Assembly: GCF_004684095.1 (NCBI RefSeq)
Contig: NZ_SRII01000008.1
Coordinates: forward strand, 124,001 to 188,000
DNA length: 64,000 nt
Source: Hymenobacter sp. UV11
GTDB taxonomy: Bacteria > Bacteroidota > Bacteroidia > Cytophagales > Hymenobacteraceae
Reading direction: 5' to 3'
Below are positions 1 to 8,177 of the stretch, one piece after another. A model generated the notes under the pieces. It saw nothing but the letters and a program-made list of their open reading frames with translations. It did not search any database and was not told the origin of the DNA. A program made the translations under genes and the position numbers. Position 1 is the first letter of the stretch, and the number at the start of each line of letters is the position of its first letter.

Positions 1-36
1 GGTGGCGGTAGAGGTCCGGCGCTTAGGATGTGCCAT
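1..36 (-). CDS. rpmF: 50S ribosomal protein L32, N-terminal fragment at window edge
   Basis: The reverse complement starts with ATG at 36 and reads MAHPKRRTSTAT up to the window edge, the highly conserved beginning of ribosomal protein L32, a small component of the large ribosomal subunit. Only 12 residues are inside the window. It lies 57 bases downstream of the yceD-like gene on the same strand, reproducing the widespread yceD-rpmF gene order, which supports both calls. The zinc-finger or core part of L32 cannot be seen here. Confidence 0.85.
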   Translation of the reverse strand, partial: MAHPKRRTSTAT

Positions 37-93
37 GGTCTTAGGGGGAAATTAAGAGGGTTGAATTAGGAATGTTGAATTAGAGCCAGGGTC

Positions 94-633
94 CTAATTC
101 AAGTTTTTGAGGGCCGCCCAACGGGGGTCGGCTGGCTCGTCATCGTCCGGGCCTTCGCCTGGGGGGCGGGTCGAGAAGATGAGCTTGGTGGTAGCATCGG
201 GGTCGTCATCGGCTTCGTTTTGGAAGCGCGGATGCAGCTTTTTCATAGGCAAAGCCAAGCCAATGTAGTCGTAGAGGTGCTGAGCAAGGTTGAGCTCCAG
301 CGTTTCGGGCGTCACTTGCAGCACGTCGTCGTCCAGCTCCTTGGGCTCGTCGCCGTAGCGTACCAGCAACCGGTTTTCGATGTCTAGCGGGTGGTCAAAC
401 TCATCGAGGCTGCGGTCGCAGGTGAGGCGCACGGTGCCCACAATGTGCGAGTTGATGGTGATAACGCGCTCCGTTTTGATGAGCGTCACGTCGGCGTGCA
501 GGTCGCCATCGGCAATAAATTCGCCTTGCGGGTCGAACTCTTCAAAAAAGGCGCGGCCCAGCTCAAACGCAAACTGGTGCGTCTTGAGGGAGAGCCGGGC
601 GATGGGCAAATCAAATTGCGGGTCCTTTTTCAC
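94..633 (-). CDS. yceD: YceD/DUF177 family protein (rRNA accumulation factor)
   Basis: About 179 residues with the DUF177 pattern: an N-terminal mixed alpha/beta part, a central VRLTCDRSLDEF segment where many family members carry a CxxC-type pair (only one Cys is kept here), and an acidic C-terminal tail ending in DPRWAALKNL. Family members in other bacteria affect 23S rRNA accumulation and are encoded next to rpmF, as here. I chose the GTG at 633. The longer reading would begin with a TTG at 657 that lies inside a good TACCTTTG promoter box, so it could hardly be transcribed. Function is from family and synteny. Confidence 0.85.
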   Translation of the reverse strand: MKKDPQFDLPIARLSLKTHQFAFELGRAFFEEFDPQGEFIADGDLHADVTLIKTERVITINSHIVGTVRLTCDRSLDEFDHPLDIENRLLVRYGDEPKELDDDVLQVTPETLELNLAQHLYDYIGLALPMKKLHPRFQNEADDDPDATTKLIFSTRPPGEGPDDDEPADPRWAALKNLN

Positions 634-654
634 AGTAAGCCGAATAACGGGGGG

Positions 655-685
655 CAAAGGTACGGGTTTTAGTTGGCTTTATCAA
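655..685 (-). promoter_or_regulatory. Bacteroidota-type promoter of yceD-rpmF
   Basis: On the minus strand TACCTTTG (662-655) matches the Bacteroidota -7 consensus TAnnTTTG, and a TTG (685-683) lies 20 bases upstream as the -33 element. The predicted transcription start is near 650, giving a leader of about 17 bases to the GTG at 633. This is the only promoter in the window where both elements are clear. Confidence 0.7.
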
Positions 686-708
686 GCATAATTCCCGTGT
701 GCTACTCC

Positions 709-1698
709 CTACCCCCCTCCCTCGCCTGGATAGCGCAGCCCAATGCGCTGGCGCACGGCATCGAGCAGGCGCATCAGCGTCAGGCTGGAGGAGAGGGGTA
801 GGAGCGGGCTTTCGAGCAGACCCTGGGCCAGGCACTGCTGCACGTGGGCGGCCTCGTAGTGGTAGCCGTCGCCGGGCGGGGGGTAGGAAAATTCCTGCGC
901 CGCCTGGCCCGGCAGCTGCACCCGCACGCCGTGCGGCGCATACATCGGCCCCAGCAGCCGCAGCTGCCCGCGAGTGCCGTAGAGCACGCACTGGTTGTCG
1001 AGCGGGGCGGCCAGCGTGGAGGCCAGGCTGGCCGTGGCCCCGTTGGCGTAGGCCAGGCTCATGGCGCAGCTCAGGTCAACGCCGGTGCCCGCCGCCACGG
1101 ATATGGCTTCAACTGCCGTTGGCTGGCCTAAAAAAAGCTGGCTGAGAAAGAGCGGATACACCCCAATATCGAGCAGCGAGCCCCCGGCCAGGTTCGGGTT
1201 GAAAAGCCGCCCCAGCGGCTCGTAGGGCATGAATCCGCCGAAGTCCGCCACCAAGTGCTTCACTTCGCCAATGGCGCCCGCCTGTAGCAGTTCCAGCGCG
1301 TGGGCCACGGCCGGAAAATAGCGTGTCCAGAAGGCTTCCATCAGAAATACGCCCCGCGCCTGGGCCACGGCAACCAGTTCCTGCGCCTGGATGGCATTCA
1401 CGGTAAAGGGCTTTTCGCAGAGCACGGCGATGCCGGCCCGCAGGCACAGCAGCGCGTGGGCGTGGTGCTCGGAATGGGGGGTAGCGATGTACACCACGTC
1501 GAGGTCGGGCACGGCGGTGAGCGCTTCGTAGCTGCCCACGGCGTGGGCAGCCCCAAACTCCGCGGCAAAGGCCTGGGCCTTATCCTCGCTACGGGAAGCG
1601 ACGGCGTGCAGAGAGGCTCCCGGCACGTGCGCCAGGTCGGCCGCGAATTTGCGGGCAATGTTGCCCAGGCCCAGGATTCCCCAGCGGTAGGTGCGCAT
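709..1698 (-). CDS. Gfo/Idh/MocA family NAD(P)-dependent oxidoreductase
   Basis: 329 residues. The N-terminus WGILGLGNIARKFAADL is a Rossmann dinucleotide-binding loop (GxGxxA). CEKPFTVN near residue 94 holds the family's conserved EKP lysine motif, and GGSLLDIGVYPLFLSQLF near 170-190 is the usual substrate-side helix (GGGxLxDxGxH-like). The enzyme should oxidise or reduce a sugar, polyol or dihydrodiol with NAD(P); the sequence resembles the trans-dihydrodiol dehydrogenase-like subgroup, but the substrate cannot be read from sequence. It stands alone between yceD and an inverted repeat, so context gives no pathway. The ATG at 1698 gives the normal family length. Confidence 0.88.
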   Translation of the reverse strand: MRTYRWGILGLGNIARKFAADLAHVPGASLHAVASRSEDKAQAFAAEFGAAHAVGSYEALTAVPDLDVVYIATPHSEHHAHALLCLRAGIAVLCEKPFTVNAIQAQELVAVAQARGVFLMEAFWTRYFPAVAHALELLQAGAIGEVKHLVADFGGFMPYEPLGRLFNPNLAGGSLLDIGVYPLFLSQLFLGQPTAVEAISVAAGTGVDLSCAMSLAYANGATASLASTLAAPLDNQCVLYGTRGQLRLLGPMYAPHGVRVQLPGQAAQEFSYPPPGDGYHYEAAHVQQCLAQGLLESPLLPLSSSLTLMRLLDAVRQRIGLRYPGEGGG

Positions 1699-1747
1699 GA
1701 TGTACTGGTTGATTAAGATTTCAGATAATGCTTTGTGGAAGAAAAGA

Positions 1748-1847
1748 GAACGTCATGCTGAGCTTGTCGAAGCATCTCGCTCGCGTCGTTAAACTACTAA
1801 CTCCAACGGCGTGGTAGAGATGCTTCGGCAAGCTCAGCATGACGTTC
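1748..1847. repeat. Intergenic inverted repeat, family A
   Basis: The left arm begins GAACGTCATGCTGAGC and the right arm (ending 1847) is its near-exact reverse complement GCTCAGCATGACGTTC, with about 30-base arms and a central spacer. It lies between the oxidoreductase start and the amidohydrolase stop, both minus strand. The same arm sequence recurs at 3259, 8034, 26753, 35632 and 37183. The hairpin is strong enough to act as a terminator or RNA-stability element. Its mobility mechanism is unknown. Confidence 0.85.
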
Positions 1848-1856
1848 TTTTTTCTT

Positions 1857-3248
1857 CTATTTCCCGGCTGCAACGCGTTTCAGCTTCGCTTTCAGCTGGT
1901 CCAACTCGGCCCGCGAAAGGTAGCGGCCGTCGGCCACTACTGCCGCGATGCGGCGGGTATTGGCAATATCTACTAATGGATTGGCGCTGAGTAGCACCAG
2001 GTCGGCGACCCGGCCGGCTTGCACGGTGCCGAAGTCCTGGAGGCGGTGGTTGAAGCGCGCTGGGTTCAGGGTGGCCGTTTGTAGGGCTTGCAGGGGCGTG
2101 AAGCCGGCCGCCACGAAGCGCTGCAGCTCCAAGTGCAGGCTCACGCCGGGAATCAAATCGACGCCCGCCGGCATGTCGGTGCCCGCCAGAAAGCCTACCC
2201 CCGCCGCGTGCAGCCGGCGCACGATATCCAGCTCGTGGGCCACGAACTTTTCGCGCACCGCCAGCGGCTCGGTATCCATCGTTTGGCCTATGCTCTTCTG
2301 CGCTCTGGGCCAGCGCGTTTCGACCCAGCTGTGGCCCGCGTAAGCCAGGGCCGAATCCTGCCGCCAGTCAAGGGCATCGACCAGCCACTGGCCGCGCTCC
2401 CAGAAGAGGGTAGGGCACTGCCACACCTGCCGAGCGGCCAGCAGCTTGATAATAGCCGCCTCGCGGGCCGGGTCGTAGGTGGCCAGAAAGCGGCCCGGCG
2501 ACTTCGGGCCGCCCGCCACGTACTTAGCCTCGTCGGGTGAGCTGGCTTCAAAAATGCCAATCAGGTGCTCAAAGGTGCGCTGGCCGGCGGCCACGGCCTC
2601 GGCGGCGCGCACGCCGTCGGGCACGTGGCCATCGACCGGCAGGCCCACTTTTTTGGCTTCTTCCATAATGGCGAAATAGGCCTCACGCGGCACCAGTGAC
2701 TGCACCTTGATGAAATCGACGCCGCGCGCTTTCAGCCTATCTACCGCCCGACGGCCCTCCTCGGGGGTCGCAATGGCGATGGCCGCCTTGTAAGGCGACT
2801 TGCCGCCGTCGAGCATCGGGCCCGACACCAGCATGCGCGGCCCCAGAATCCGGTGCTCCGCCACGGCTTGCCGGGCGCGCAGTATGCTGTCCAGCTCGCT
2901 CCCCATGTCGCGGATGCCGGTCACGCCATTGGCCACTAGCAGGGGCAAAATCAGGTCGGTACCCGCGCTGGCCGTGCCGTCGAAATACACGTGGGTGTGC
3001 ATATCCCAGAGTCCCGGTATGAGGTACTGGCTGTGGGCATCAACCACTTGGCCTGGTCCAGGGGGGGTAGGGCGCGCTGATGAAGTGACTCGCACGATGC
3101 GCGACCCGGCAATAACCACCGTTTGGTCGGGCTGAATCTTACCGGTCTGCACGTCTACTACGTTGGCGTGCGTCAGCGTTAGCCGCTGCGCCTGGGCTGG
3201 CCGGCTACCCAGCCAGCTGATTACGAGCAAGAGGAGGGGTAGGCGCAT
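1857..3248 (-). CDS. Secreted amidohydrolase family protein
   Basis: About 463 residues. It starts MRLPLLLLVISWLGSRPAQA, a signal peptide, followed by a beta-sandwich and metal-dependent hydrolase barrel: PGLWDMHTHVYFDG (HxH metal motif), DFIKVQSL (the probable bridging-lysine strand), DGHVPDG and FLAGTDMPAG (the metal-binding Asp strand), then the C-terminal ADLVLLSANPL of imidazolonepropionase-like enzymes. Family members hydrolyse cyclic amides, dipeptides or related bonds; the substrate is unknown here. A longer reading starting at 3278 would begin inside the adjacent inverted repeat, so I use the ATG at 3248 in front of the signal peptide. A paralogue lies at 35756-37060. Confidence 0.87.
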   Translation of the reverse strand: MRLPLLLLVISWLGSRPAQAQRLTLTHANVVDVQTGKIQPDQTVVIAGSRIVRVTSSARPTPPGPGQVVDAHSQYLIPGLWDMHTHVYFDGTASAGTDLILPLLVANGVTGIRDMGSELDSILRARQAVAEHRILGPRMLVSGPMLDGGKSPYKAAIAIATPEEGRRAVDRLKARGVDFIKVQSLVPREAYFAIMEEAKKVGLPVDGHVPDGVRAAEAVAAGQRTFEHLIGIFEASSPDEAKYVAGGPKSPGRFLATYDPAREAAIIKLLAARQVWQCPTLFWERGQWLVDALDWRQDSALAYAGHSWVETRWPRAQKSIGQTMDTEPLAVREKFVAHELDIVRRLHAAGVGFLAGTDMPAGVDLIPGVSLHLELQRFVAAGFTPLQALQTATLNPARFNHRLQDFGTVQAGRVADLVLLSANPLVDIANTRRIAAVVADGRYLSRAELDQLKAKLKRVAAGK

Positions 3249-3258
3249 AAAACTGGCG

Positions 3259-3367
3259 GTTTTTATTGAGAACGTCATGCTGAGCTTGTCGAAGCATCTT
3301 TACCACGCCGTTGGATGAGGCGGCCAAGATGCTTCGGCAAGCTCAGCATGACGTTCTCAATAAAAAC
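3259..3367. repeat. Long inverted repeat, family A
   Basis: Arms of about 42 bases (3259-3300 and 3326-3367) start with GTTTTTATTGAGAACGTC and are almost perfectly complementary around a spacer of about 25 bases. It fills the gap between the pdxA stop and the amidohydrolase start, both on the minus strand, and ends only 11 bases before the amidohydrolase ATG. A transcript coming from pdxA would fold into a very stable stem here. Confidence 0.88.
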
Positions 3368-3392
3368 TCTGCTTACAGAAATTAGAAAGTAT

Positions 3393-4430
3393 TTACCGTA
3401 CCGAGCGCGGGTCGGCGGCGTTGAGGCGGCGGGCGCGCACCACGTCGCAGGCCAGGAATACGGCAGCCCGAAACGAAGACTCATCAGCGCAAAACTTGCC
3501 CGCGATGCCGTAGGCCGTGCCGTGGTCGGGCGAGGTGCGCACCACCGGCAGGCCGGCCGTAAAATTCACGCCCCGCTCAAACGCCATGAGCTTGAACGGA
3601 ATCAGGCCCTGGTCGTGGTAAATGGAGAGAGTAGCGTCGAACTGCCGAAACTGCCCGGTGCCGAAATAGCCATCGGCGGGGTAGGGCCCGAACACCAGGT
3701 GCCCGTCGTGCTCAAACTGCCGGACTACGGGCGTTATCACGTCGCCCTCCTCGCGGCCAATCAGGCCGTTTTCGCCCGCGTGGGGGTTCATGCCCAGCAC
3801 GGCAATCTTGGGTTTTAGAATGCCAAAATCCTGCTGCAACGACTTGAGTAACATGCGGATTTTAGTGCGTAGCAAGTCGCTAGTCACGCGGGTCGATACA
3901 TCGCGCAACGGAATGTGGCCGGTGGCAGTGGCCACGCGCAGGTCTTGCTCCTCATCCACCAAAAACATGAGGCTGTCGGCCGCGCCGAAGTAGCTGGCTA
4001 AGAACTCGGTATGGCCGGGAAAGCGGAAGTCATCGGCCTGGGTATTTTCCTTGCTGATGGGCGCCGTCACGAGGGCATCGAGCAGGCCGGCCTTGAGGTC
4101 GCGGCTGGCGGCGAGCAGGCTTTCGCGGGCGGCCTGGCCGCTGGCGGCCGAGGGCTGGCCGGGCGTGAGGTGAAAGTCCTCGTCCCAGCACGTCACGGCG
4201 TTGAGGCGGCCGGGCGCGATGTCGGCCGCATCGCGCAGCTGCCGAAACGTGAGCGGCTCGGCGCCCTTCTCCACTGGAAAATCGTCGAAGAGCGCCGTGG
4301 CCGTGCCGTACACTACGGGCGTACACTGCTGCAAAATGCGCTCGTCGCGCAGCGTTTTATAAATGACTTCGGGGCCGATGCCGGCGAGGTCGCCCACGGA
4401 AAAGCCGAGGCGGGGTAGGGAATTGGGCAT
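3393..4430 (-). CDS. pdxA: 4-hydroxythreonine-4-phosphate dehydrogenase
   Basis: 345 residues, full length for PdxA, which oxidises 4-phosphohydroxy-L-threonine with NAD in DXP-dependent vitamin B6 biosynthesis. Visible hallmarks are GDLAGIGPEVI at the N-terminus (usually GDPxGIGPE), TAPISKEN, the metal/substrate motif FPGHTEFLA, MNPHAGENG, the metal-binding YHDQGLIPFK and RTSPDHGTAYGIAG. All catalytic motifs are intact. The ATG at 4430 leaves no extra N-terminal residues. It is not next to pdxJ here and appears monocistronic, flanked by repeat elements on both sides. Confidence 0.96.
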   Translation of the reverse strand: MPNSLPRLGFSVGDLAGIGPEVIYKTLRDERILQQCTPVVYGTATALFDDFPVEKGAEPLTFRQLRDAADIAPGRLNAVTCWDEDFHLTPGQPSAASGQAARESLLAASRDLKAGLLDALVTAPISKENTQADDFRFPGHTEFLASYFGAADSLMFLVDEEQDLRVATATGHIPLRDVSTRVTSDLLRTKIRMLLKSLQQDFGILKPKIAVLGMNPHAGENGLIGREEGDVITPVVRQFEHDGHLVFGPYPADGYFGTGQFRQFDATLSIYHDQGLIPFKLMAFERGVNFTAGLPVVRTSPDHGTAYGIAGKFCADESSFRAAVFLACDVVRARRLNAADPRSVR

Positions 4431-4441
4431 GTTATTTTTTC

Positions 4442-4750
4442 TGTCATCCTGAGCAAAGCGAAGGACCTTATTCCGTTCGCGCCGCCAGGCTACTGTCTGA
4501 GTTTTAAACGCAACTCTTGCTCACAAGTGGTAGCCGCCGCCACGCACCACGCCAGCAATTCGGCTTCGTCGGTCCCGACTGTTTCTACTTGAAGTCCTTG
4601 TTCAGAAGTCAGGCTTGCGCGGTACACACCGTTCGACTGCTCCTGCAAATGCCAGGTCCAGCCGGCTAAGGGCGACGCTTGGTCGCTCACATTATTGGCG
4701 TCAAACAACTCGTTCTGCGGGTACAAGATGCTTCCTTCGTCAGCATGACA
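4442..4750. repeat. Pair of diverged repeat half-arms bracketing a small ORF
   Basis: 4442-4469 reads TGTCATCCTGAGCAAAGCGA and onward, while 4726-4750 is the reverse complement of a similar sequence, TGTCATGCTGACGAAGGAAG. Both belong to the repeat vocabulary seen elsewhere in the window, but here the arms are about 255 bases apart and enclose the hypothetical ORF at 4490-4726. It could be an ordinary repeat split by insertion, or two independent half-repeats. Confidence 0.55.
4490..4726 (-). CDS. Hypothetical small protein between repeat arms
   Basis: An open frame of up to 78 codons with no ATG: it can start at a TTG (4726) or at a GTG 12 codons later. The peptide has a protein-like composition (WTWHLQEQSNGVYRASL, then TDEAELLAWCVAAATTCEQEL), resembling a small alpha/beta domain with a C-terminal helix and two cysteines. 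I do not recognise the family. The frame stays open through the opposite repeat arm. It could be a real orphan gene, a remnant, or chance coding potential. Confidence 0.35.
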   Translation of the reverse strand: MYPQNELFDANNVSDQASPLAGWTWHLQEQSNGVYRASLTSEQGLQVETVGTDEAELLAWCVAAATTCEQELRLKLRQ

Positions 4751-4758
4751 GGCGGGTT

Positions 4759-6216
4759 TTACGCGAGTTTTTTGGTTAAAAATTCATAGAGCAGCCGCAC
4801 GCCCATGCCGGTGCCGCCCTTACCGCGGTAGCTGTCGGCGGCAGTCAGGAACGCGGGGCCGGCGATGTCCAAATGAATCCAGGGCGTGCCTTCGATGAAG
4901 CGCTCCAGAAACTTGGCGGCCGAGATGTGGCCGGCCTCGGCCTTGCCCAGGTTGGAAAGGTCGGCGATGTCCGATTTCATGTGGTCGGCGTAGTCGTCCC
5001 AGAGCGGAAACTCGACCAGGCGCTCGTGCACGCGGTGGGCGGCGGCCAGCAGCTGGGCGGTGGTGTCGGCAGCGGCGGTGCCCATCACGGCGGCGGCCTC
5101 GGTGCCCACGGCGCGCACTGCCGCGCCGGTGAGGGTAGCGAGGTCAATCACCAGCTCGGGGTGGTATTTCTTGGCGAAGCTAAGCGCATCGGCCAGCAGC
5201 AGGCGCCCCTCGGCGTCGGTGTTTTTGACTTCCACCGTGAGGCCCGAGTGCATGGTGAGCACGTCGCCGGGCACGTAGGCCAGGCCGCCGGGGCGGTTGT
5301 CGGTGGCCGGCACCAGGCCGATAACGTGCAGCAGTACGTTGTTCTTAGCCAGCGCATAAAGCACGCCGCCCACGGCCGCGCCGCCGGCCATGTCGCACTT
5401 CATCATATCCATGCTGTTGGGCGTGGGCTTGAGGCTGAGGCCGCCGGTATCGTACACCACGCCCTTGCCCACGAGCACGTAGGGCTTCTCGTTTTTAGCG
5501 CCTGCGGGCTTCCACTCTAATATGCTGAAGGTGGGCGGCTCGGGCGAGCCCAGGTTCACGGCCAGCAGGCCACCCATGCGCAGGCTCTCGATGCGGGCCA
5601 TGTCGAGAATGTCGGTGGTGTAGCCCGCGTCGTCGCCGGCCTCGGCCAGGCGCTCGGCAAACTGCTGGGCATTAAGCTTATTGAGCGGCGCGTTGACGAG
5701 GTCGCGGGCGAAGGCGACGCCTTCGAGCACGTGCTGCAACTCCGTTACTTGCGCCTCGGTGGCCGCATCGCCGACGAGGTTAATCGTAGTGAGTAAAGCC
5801 GCTGCGCGCGACTTCTCATCCGTTTTATAACCTTCAAACTGATAGGCAGCCAGGAACAAGCCCTCGGCCAGCGTGCGCACGGCGTCGGGGTTTTCGCTGA
5901 GATTCTGCACGAAAACTTCGGCCGTTTTTTCTTTCTTCAATAAGCCTTGCAGCTGGTGGCCGGCCTTGCGCAGGGCTTCGAGCTGGAGGTCGGGGGTAGG
6001 CTTTTTTTCGAGCACCACGAAGTAGTGCTGGTGCGAAAAGTGGTTGAGCGTGATGAGCTTTTGGTCGTCGGCCAAGGCCGTTTCCACGTAGCGGCGGGCG
6101 GCCTCGGGCAGGTCGGCGGCGGCGGCGGGGGGTAGGGCGGTGGTGCCGAGGGGCAGCACAAAAACCTGGGTAGCGTGGGCCGGCACGGCGGCGGCGTGGG
6201 CAAGCATGAGTGACAT
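4759..6216 (-). CDS. pepA: Leucyl aminopeptidase, M17 family
   Basis: About 485 residues. The C-terminal catalytic domain carries the M17 motifs: VLVGKGVVYDTGGLSLKP (metal and catalytic Lys), MDMMKCDMAGGAAVGG, and the signature NTDAEGRLLLADAL with metal-binding Asp and Glu. It should be a cytosolic two-metal aminopeptidase removing N-terminal residues from peptides. The reading frame continues upstream, but that extension runs across the intergenic region and the divergent gene, so I use the ATG at 6216 (or 6207), giving the normal family length. TACCTTCA at 6253-6246 on the minus strand is a possible weak -7 box. The N-terminal domain is divergent, as is usual for M17. Confidence 0.92.
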   Translation of the reverse strand: MSLMLAHAAAVPAHATQVFVLPLGTTALPPAAAADLPEAARRYVETALADDQKLITLNHFSHQHYFVVLEKKPTPDLQLEALRKAGHQLQGLLKKEKTAEVFVQNLSENPDAVRTLAEGLFLAAYQFEGYKTDEKSRAAALLTTINLVGDAATEAQVTELQHVLEGVAFARDLVNAPLNKLNAQQFAERLAEAGDDAGYTTDILDMARIESLRMGGLLAVNLGSPEPPTFSILEWKPAGAKNEKPYVLVGKGVVYDTGGLSLKPTPNSMDMMKCDMAGGAAVGGVLYALAKNNVLLHVIGLVPATDNRPGGLAYVPGDVLTMHSGLTVEVKNTDAEGRLLLADALSFAKKYHPELVIDLATLTGAAVRAVGTEAAAVMGTAAADTTAQLLAAAHRVHERLVEFPLWDDYADHMKSDIADLSNLGKAEAGHISAAKFLERFIEGTPWIHLDIAGPAFLTAADSYRGKGGTGMGVRLLYEFLTKKLA

Positions 6217-6234
6217 AGGGAGCGAGGAGGGGCG

Positions 6235-6242
6235 TAACTTTG
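6235..6242 (+). promoter_or_regulatory. Candidate -7 promoter element TAACTTTG
   Basis: TAACTTTG fits TAnnTTTG and points towards the M1 peptidase gene, with a predicted leader of about 110 bases. No clear TTG is found at the right distance upstream, so the call rests on the -7 box and its intergenic position. Confidence 0.4.
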
Positions 6243-6258
6243 GCGTGAAGGTATGTAG

Positions 6259-6345
6259 AACGGAGTGGCACTCCGTTTTGGCATCGGGACGTGGACCAAG
6301 CGGAAACGGAGTGCCGCTGGCTGCGCCGACCTTCAGTTCCGTTTT
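6259..6345. repeat. Short inverted repeat in the M1 peptidase leader
   Basis: GGCACTCCGTTTT (6267-6279) is the reverse complement of the later AAACGGAGTGCC (6304-6315), and AACGGAGTGGCACTCCGTT is itself palindromic. The element lies between the divergent pepA and M1 peptidase genes, inside the predicted leader of the latter. It may form a hairpin in the mRNA; no function can be assigned. Confidence 0.45.
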
Positions 6346-6355
6346 ACTTATACGT

Positions 6356-8017
6356 ATGCCCTTTCGGAAAACCCTGCGGCTGTTGCTGCCGCTGCTCTGC
6401 TCGTCGCTGCTGGCCTCGGCCCAGCTCATGCAGCCCAAAACGACGTTTACCCGCGCCGACTCGCTGCGCGGCGGGCAGCCGGCCGAGCGCACCTGCTACG
6501 ACATCAACTACTACCACCTCGACGTGAAGCTCGACGTGGCCCGCCGCTTTATCAGCGGCTCCAACCTGTTTCGCTTCACCGCCACGCGCGACTTTACGCG
6601 GCTGCAATTCGACCTGTTCGCCAACCTGGCGGTGAATAAGTTGAGCTACCACGGCCGCGACGTGCCCTTCACCCGCGAGGCCAATGCGGTGTTCGTGACA
6701 TTCCCTACCCCCATTAAAGCGGGCAGCCGCGACGAGTTCACGGTCACGTACTCGGGCCAGCCCACCGTGGCCAAAAAAGCGCCCTGGGACGGCGGCTTCG
6801 TGTTTGCCCAGGATACCACCGGCGCGCCTTGGGTAGCCACCGCCTGCCAGGGGGTAGGGGCCAGTATCTGGTGGCCCACCAAGGACCAACAGGCTGATGA
6901 AGTGGATAGTATGCTCATCAGCGTGGCCGTGCCCAAGGGCCTCACCGACGTGAGCAACGGCCGCCTGCGCGGCACTAAGAAGCTGCCCGGCGGCTACACC
7001 CGCTTCGACTGGGCCGTGACCAATCCCATCAACAACTACGACGTGGCCCTGAACGTGGCCAGGTACGCGCACTTTTCGGACGTGTACCAGGGCGAAAAAG
7101 GCCCGCTGACGCTCGACTACTGGGTACTGCCCCAAAATTTGGAGAAGGCCAAAAAGCAGTTTGCCGCCAATGTCAAGCCCATGCTCAAGAGCATGGAGTC
7201 CTGGTTTGGGCCCTACCCCTTCTACCAGGACGGGTATAAGCTGGTCGAAACGCCGCACCTCGGTATGGAGCACCAGAGCGCCGTGGCCTACGGCAACCAC
7301 TACCTGAACGGCTACCTGGGCCGCGACCGCTCGGCCACGGGCTGGGGCGCGAAGTGGGATTTTATCATCATCCACGAGAGTGGCCACGAGTGGTTTGGCA
7401 ACAATATCACGAGCCGGGACATTGCCGATATGTGGGTGCACGAGAGCTTCACCACCTACTCGGAAGCGCTGTTTGTGGAAAGCCAGTACGGCAAGCCGGC
7501 CGGCCAGGAATACCTGCACGGCCAGCGCCGCAACATCTCGAACGACGGCCCCATCATCGGGCCCTACGGCGTGAACAAGGAAGGCTCGGGCGACATGTAC
7601 GACAAGGGCAGCAACCTGCTCAACATGGTGCGCACGGCGATAAACGACGACGCCAAGTGGCGGCAGATTCTGCGTGGCCTGGGCAAAGCCTTCTACCACC
7701 AAACCGTGACCGGCCAGCAGGTAATTGACTATATCAGCCGCGAGGCGGGCCGCGATTTCAGCCCCGTGTTTGCGCAGTACCTGCAGTACCCAACCTTGCC
7801 GGTGCTCGAAATGCGCGTTGAAAAAGGCCAGCTGCTGGGCCGCTGGGTGGCCAACGTGCCCGCCTTCGACCTTCCCGTGCGCCTGCGCCTGAAGGGCGGC
7901 GAGTATAAATTCCTTACCCCCACCACCAAGTTCAAACCCCTCGACCTGCCCGGCGCCACCCGCGACAACGTGGAGGTCGATACCTTTAACTACTACATCG
8001 GCGTGCTGATGGATTAG
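6356..8017 (+). CDS. Secreted M1 family metallopeptidase
   Basis: About 553 residues. MPFRKTLRLLLPLLCSSLLA is a signal peptide. The protein then has an N-terminal beta-saddle domain and an M1 catalytic domain: GMEHQS replaces the classic GAMEN substrate motif, IIHESGHEWFGN is the HExxHxW zinc site, and WVHESF supplies the distal zinc Glu. A short C-terminal region follows and the large helical domain of aminopeptidase N is missing, as in other compact bacterial M1 enzymes. Likely a periplasmic aminopeptidase. The ATG at 6356 is chosen because it begins the signal peptide; the upstream open frame overlaps pepA. Confidence 0.92.
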   Translation: MPFRKTLRLLLPLLCSSLLASAQLMQPKTTFTRADSLRGGQPAERTCYDINYYHLDVKLDVARRFISGSNLFRFTATRDFTRLQFDLFANLAVNKLSYHGRDVPFTREANAVFVTFPTPIKAGSRDEFTVTYSGQPTVAKKAPWDGGFVFAQDTTGAPWVATACQGVGASIWWPTKDQQADEVDSMLISVAVPKGLTDVSNGRLRGTKKLPGGYTRFDWAVTNPINNYDVALNVARYAHFSDVYQGEKGPLTLDYWVLPQNLEKAKKQFAANVKPMLKSMESWFGPYPFYQDGYKLVETPHLGMEHQSAVAYGNHYLNGYLGRDRSATGWGAKWDFIIIHESGHEWFGNNITSRDIADMWVHESFTTYSEALFVESQYGKPAGQEYLHGQRRNISNDGPIIGPYGVNKEGSGDMYDKGSNLLNMVRTAINDDAKWRQILRGLGKAFYHQTVTGQQVIDYISREAGRDFSPVFAQYLQYPTLPVLEMRVEKGQLLGRWVANVPAFDLPVRLRLKGGEYKFLTPTTKFKPLDLPGATRDNVEVDTFNYYIGVLMD

Positions 8018-8033
8018 GCTTTATTAGTGCAAA

Positions 8034-8158
8034 AAAGAACGTCATGCTCATCTGGCGTCCGCTTGCCGAAGCATCTCGCTCGCGCCGTTGGATTGGTACC
8101 CCAGCGGTGCGAGCAAGATGCTTCGGCAAGCGGACGCCAGATGAGCATGACGTTCTTT
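8034..8158. repeat. Long inverted repeat, family A variant
   Basis: Arms start AAAGAACGTCATGCTCATCT and close with the exact complement ending GACGTTCTTT; arms are about 45 bases long. Unlike the other family A copies, the inner arm contains CTCATCTGGCGTCCGCTTGC instead of CTGAGCTTGTC. The same variant sequence reappears as a half copy near 27168. It lies between the M1 peptidase stop and rsmA start and could serve as terminator. Confidence 0.85.
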
Positions 8159-8177
8159 GCGTTATTACTTGACCCTT

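Noticed and set aside
94..657. YceD start at the TTG at 657
   Set aside because: This TTG lies inside the TACCTTTG promoter box, so it cannot be in the transcript; the GTG at 633 is used.
4759..6492. Long version of leucyl aminopeptidase starting at 6492
   Set aside because: The extension overlaps the divergent M1 gene start and a palindromic leader, and the family starts near 6216.
6344..7702. Long antisense open frame over the M1 peptidase
   Set aside because: Shadow of the M1 gene with no recognisable domain.
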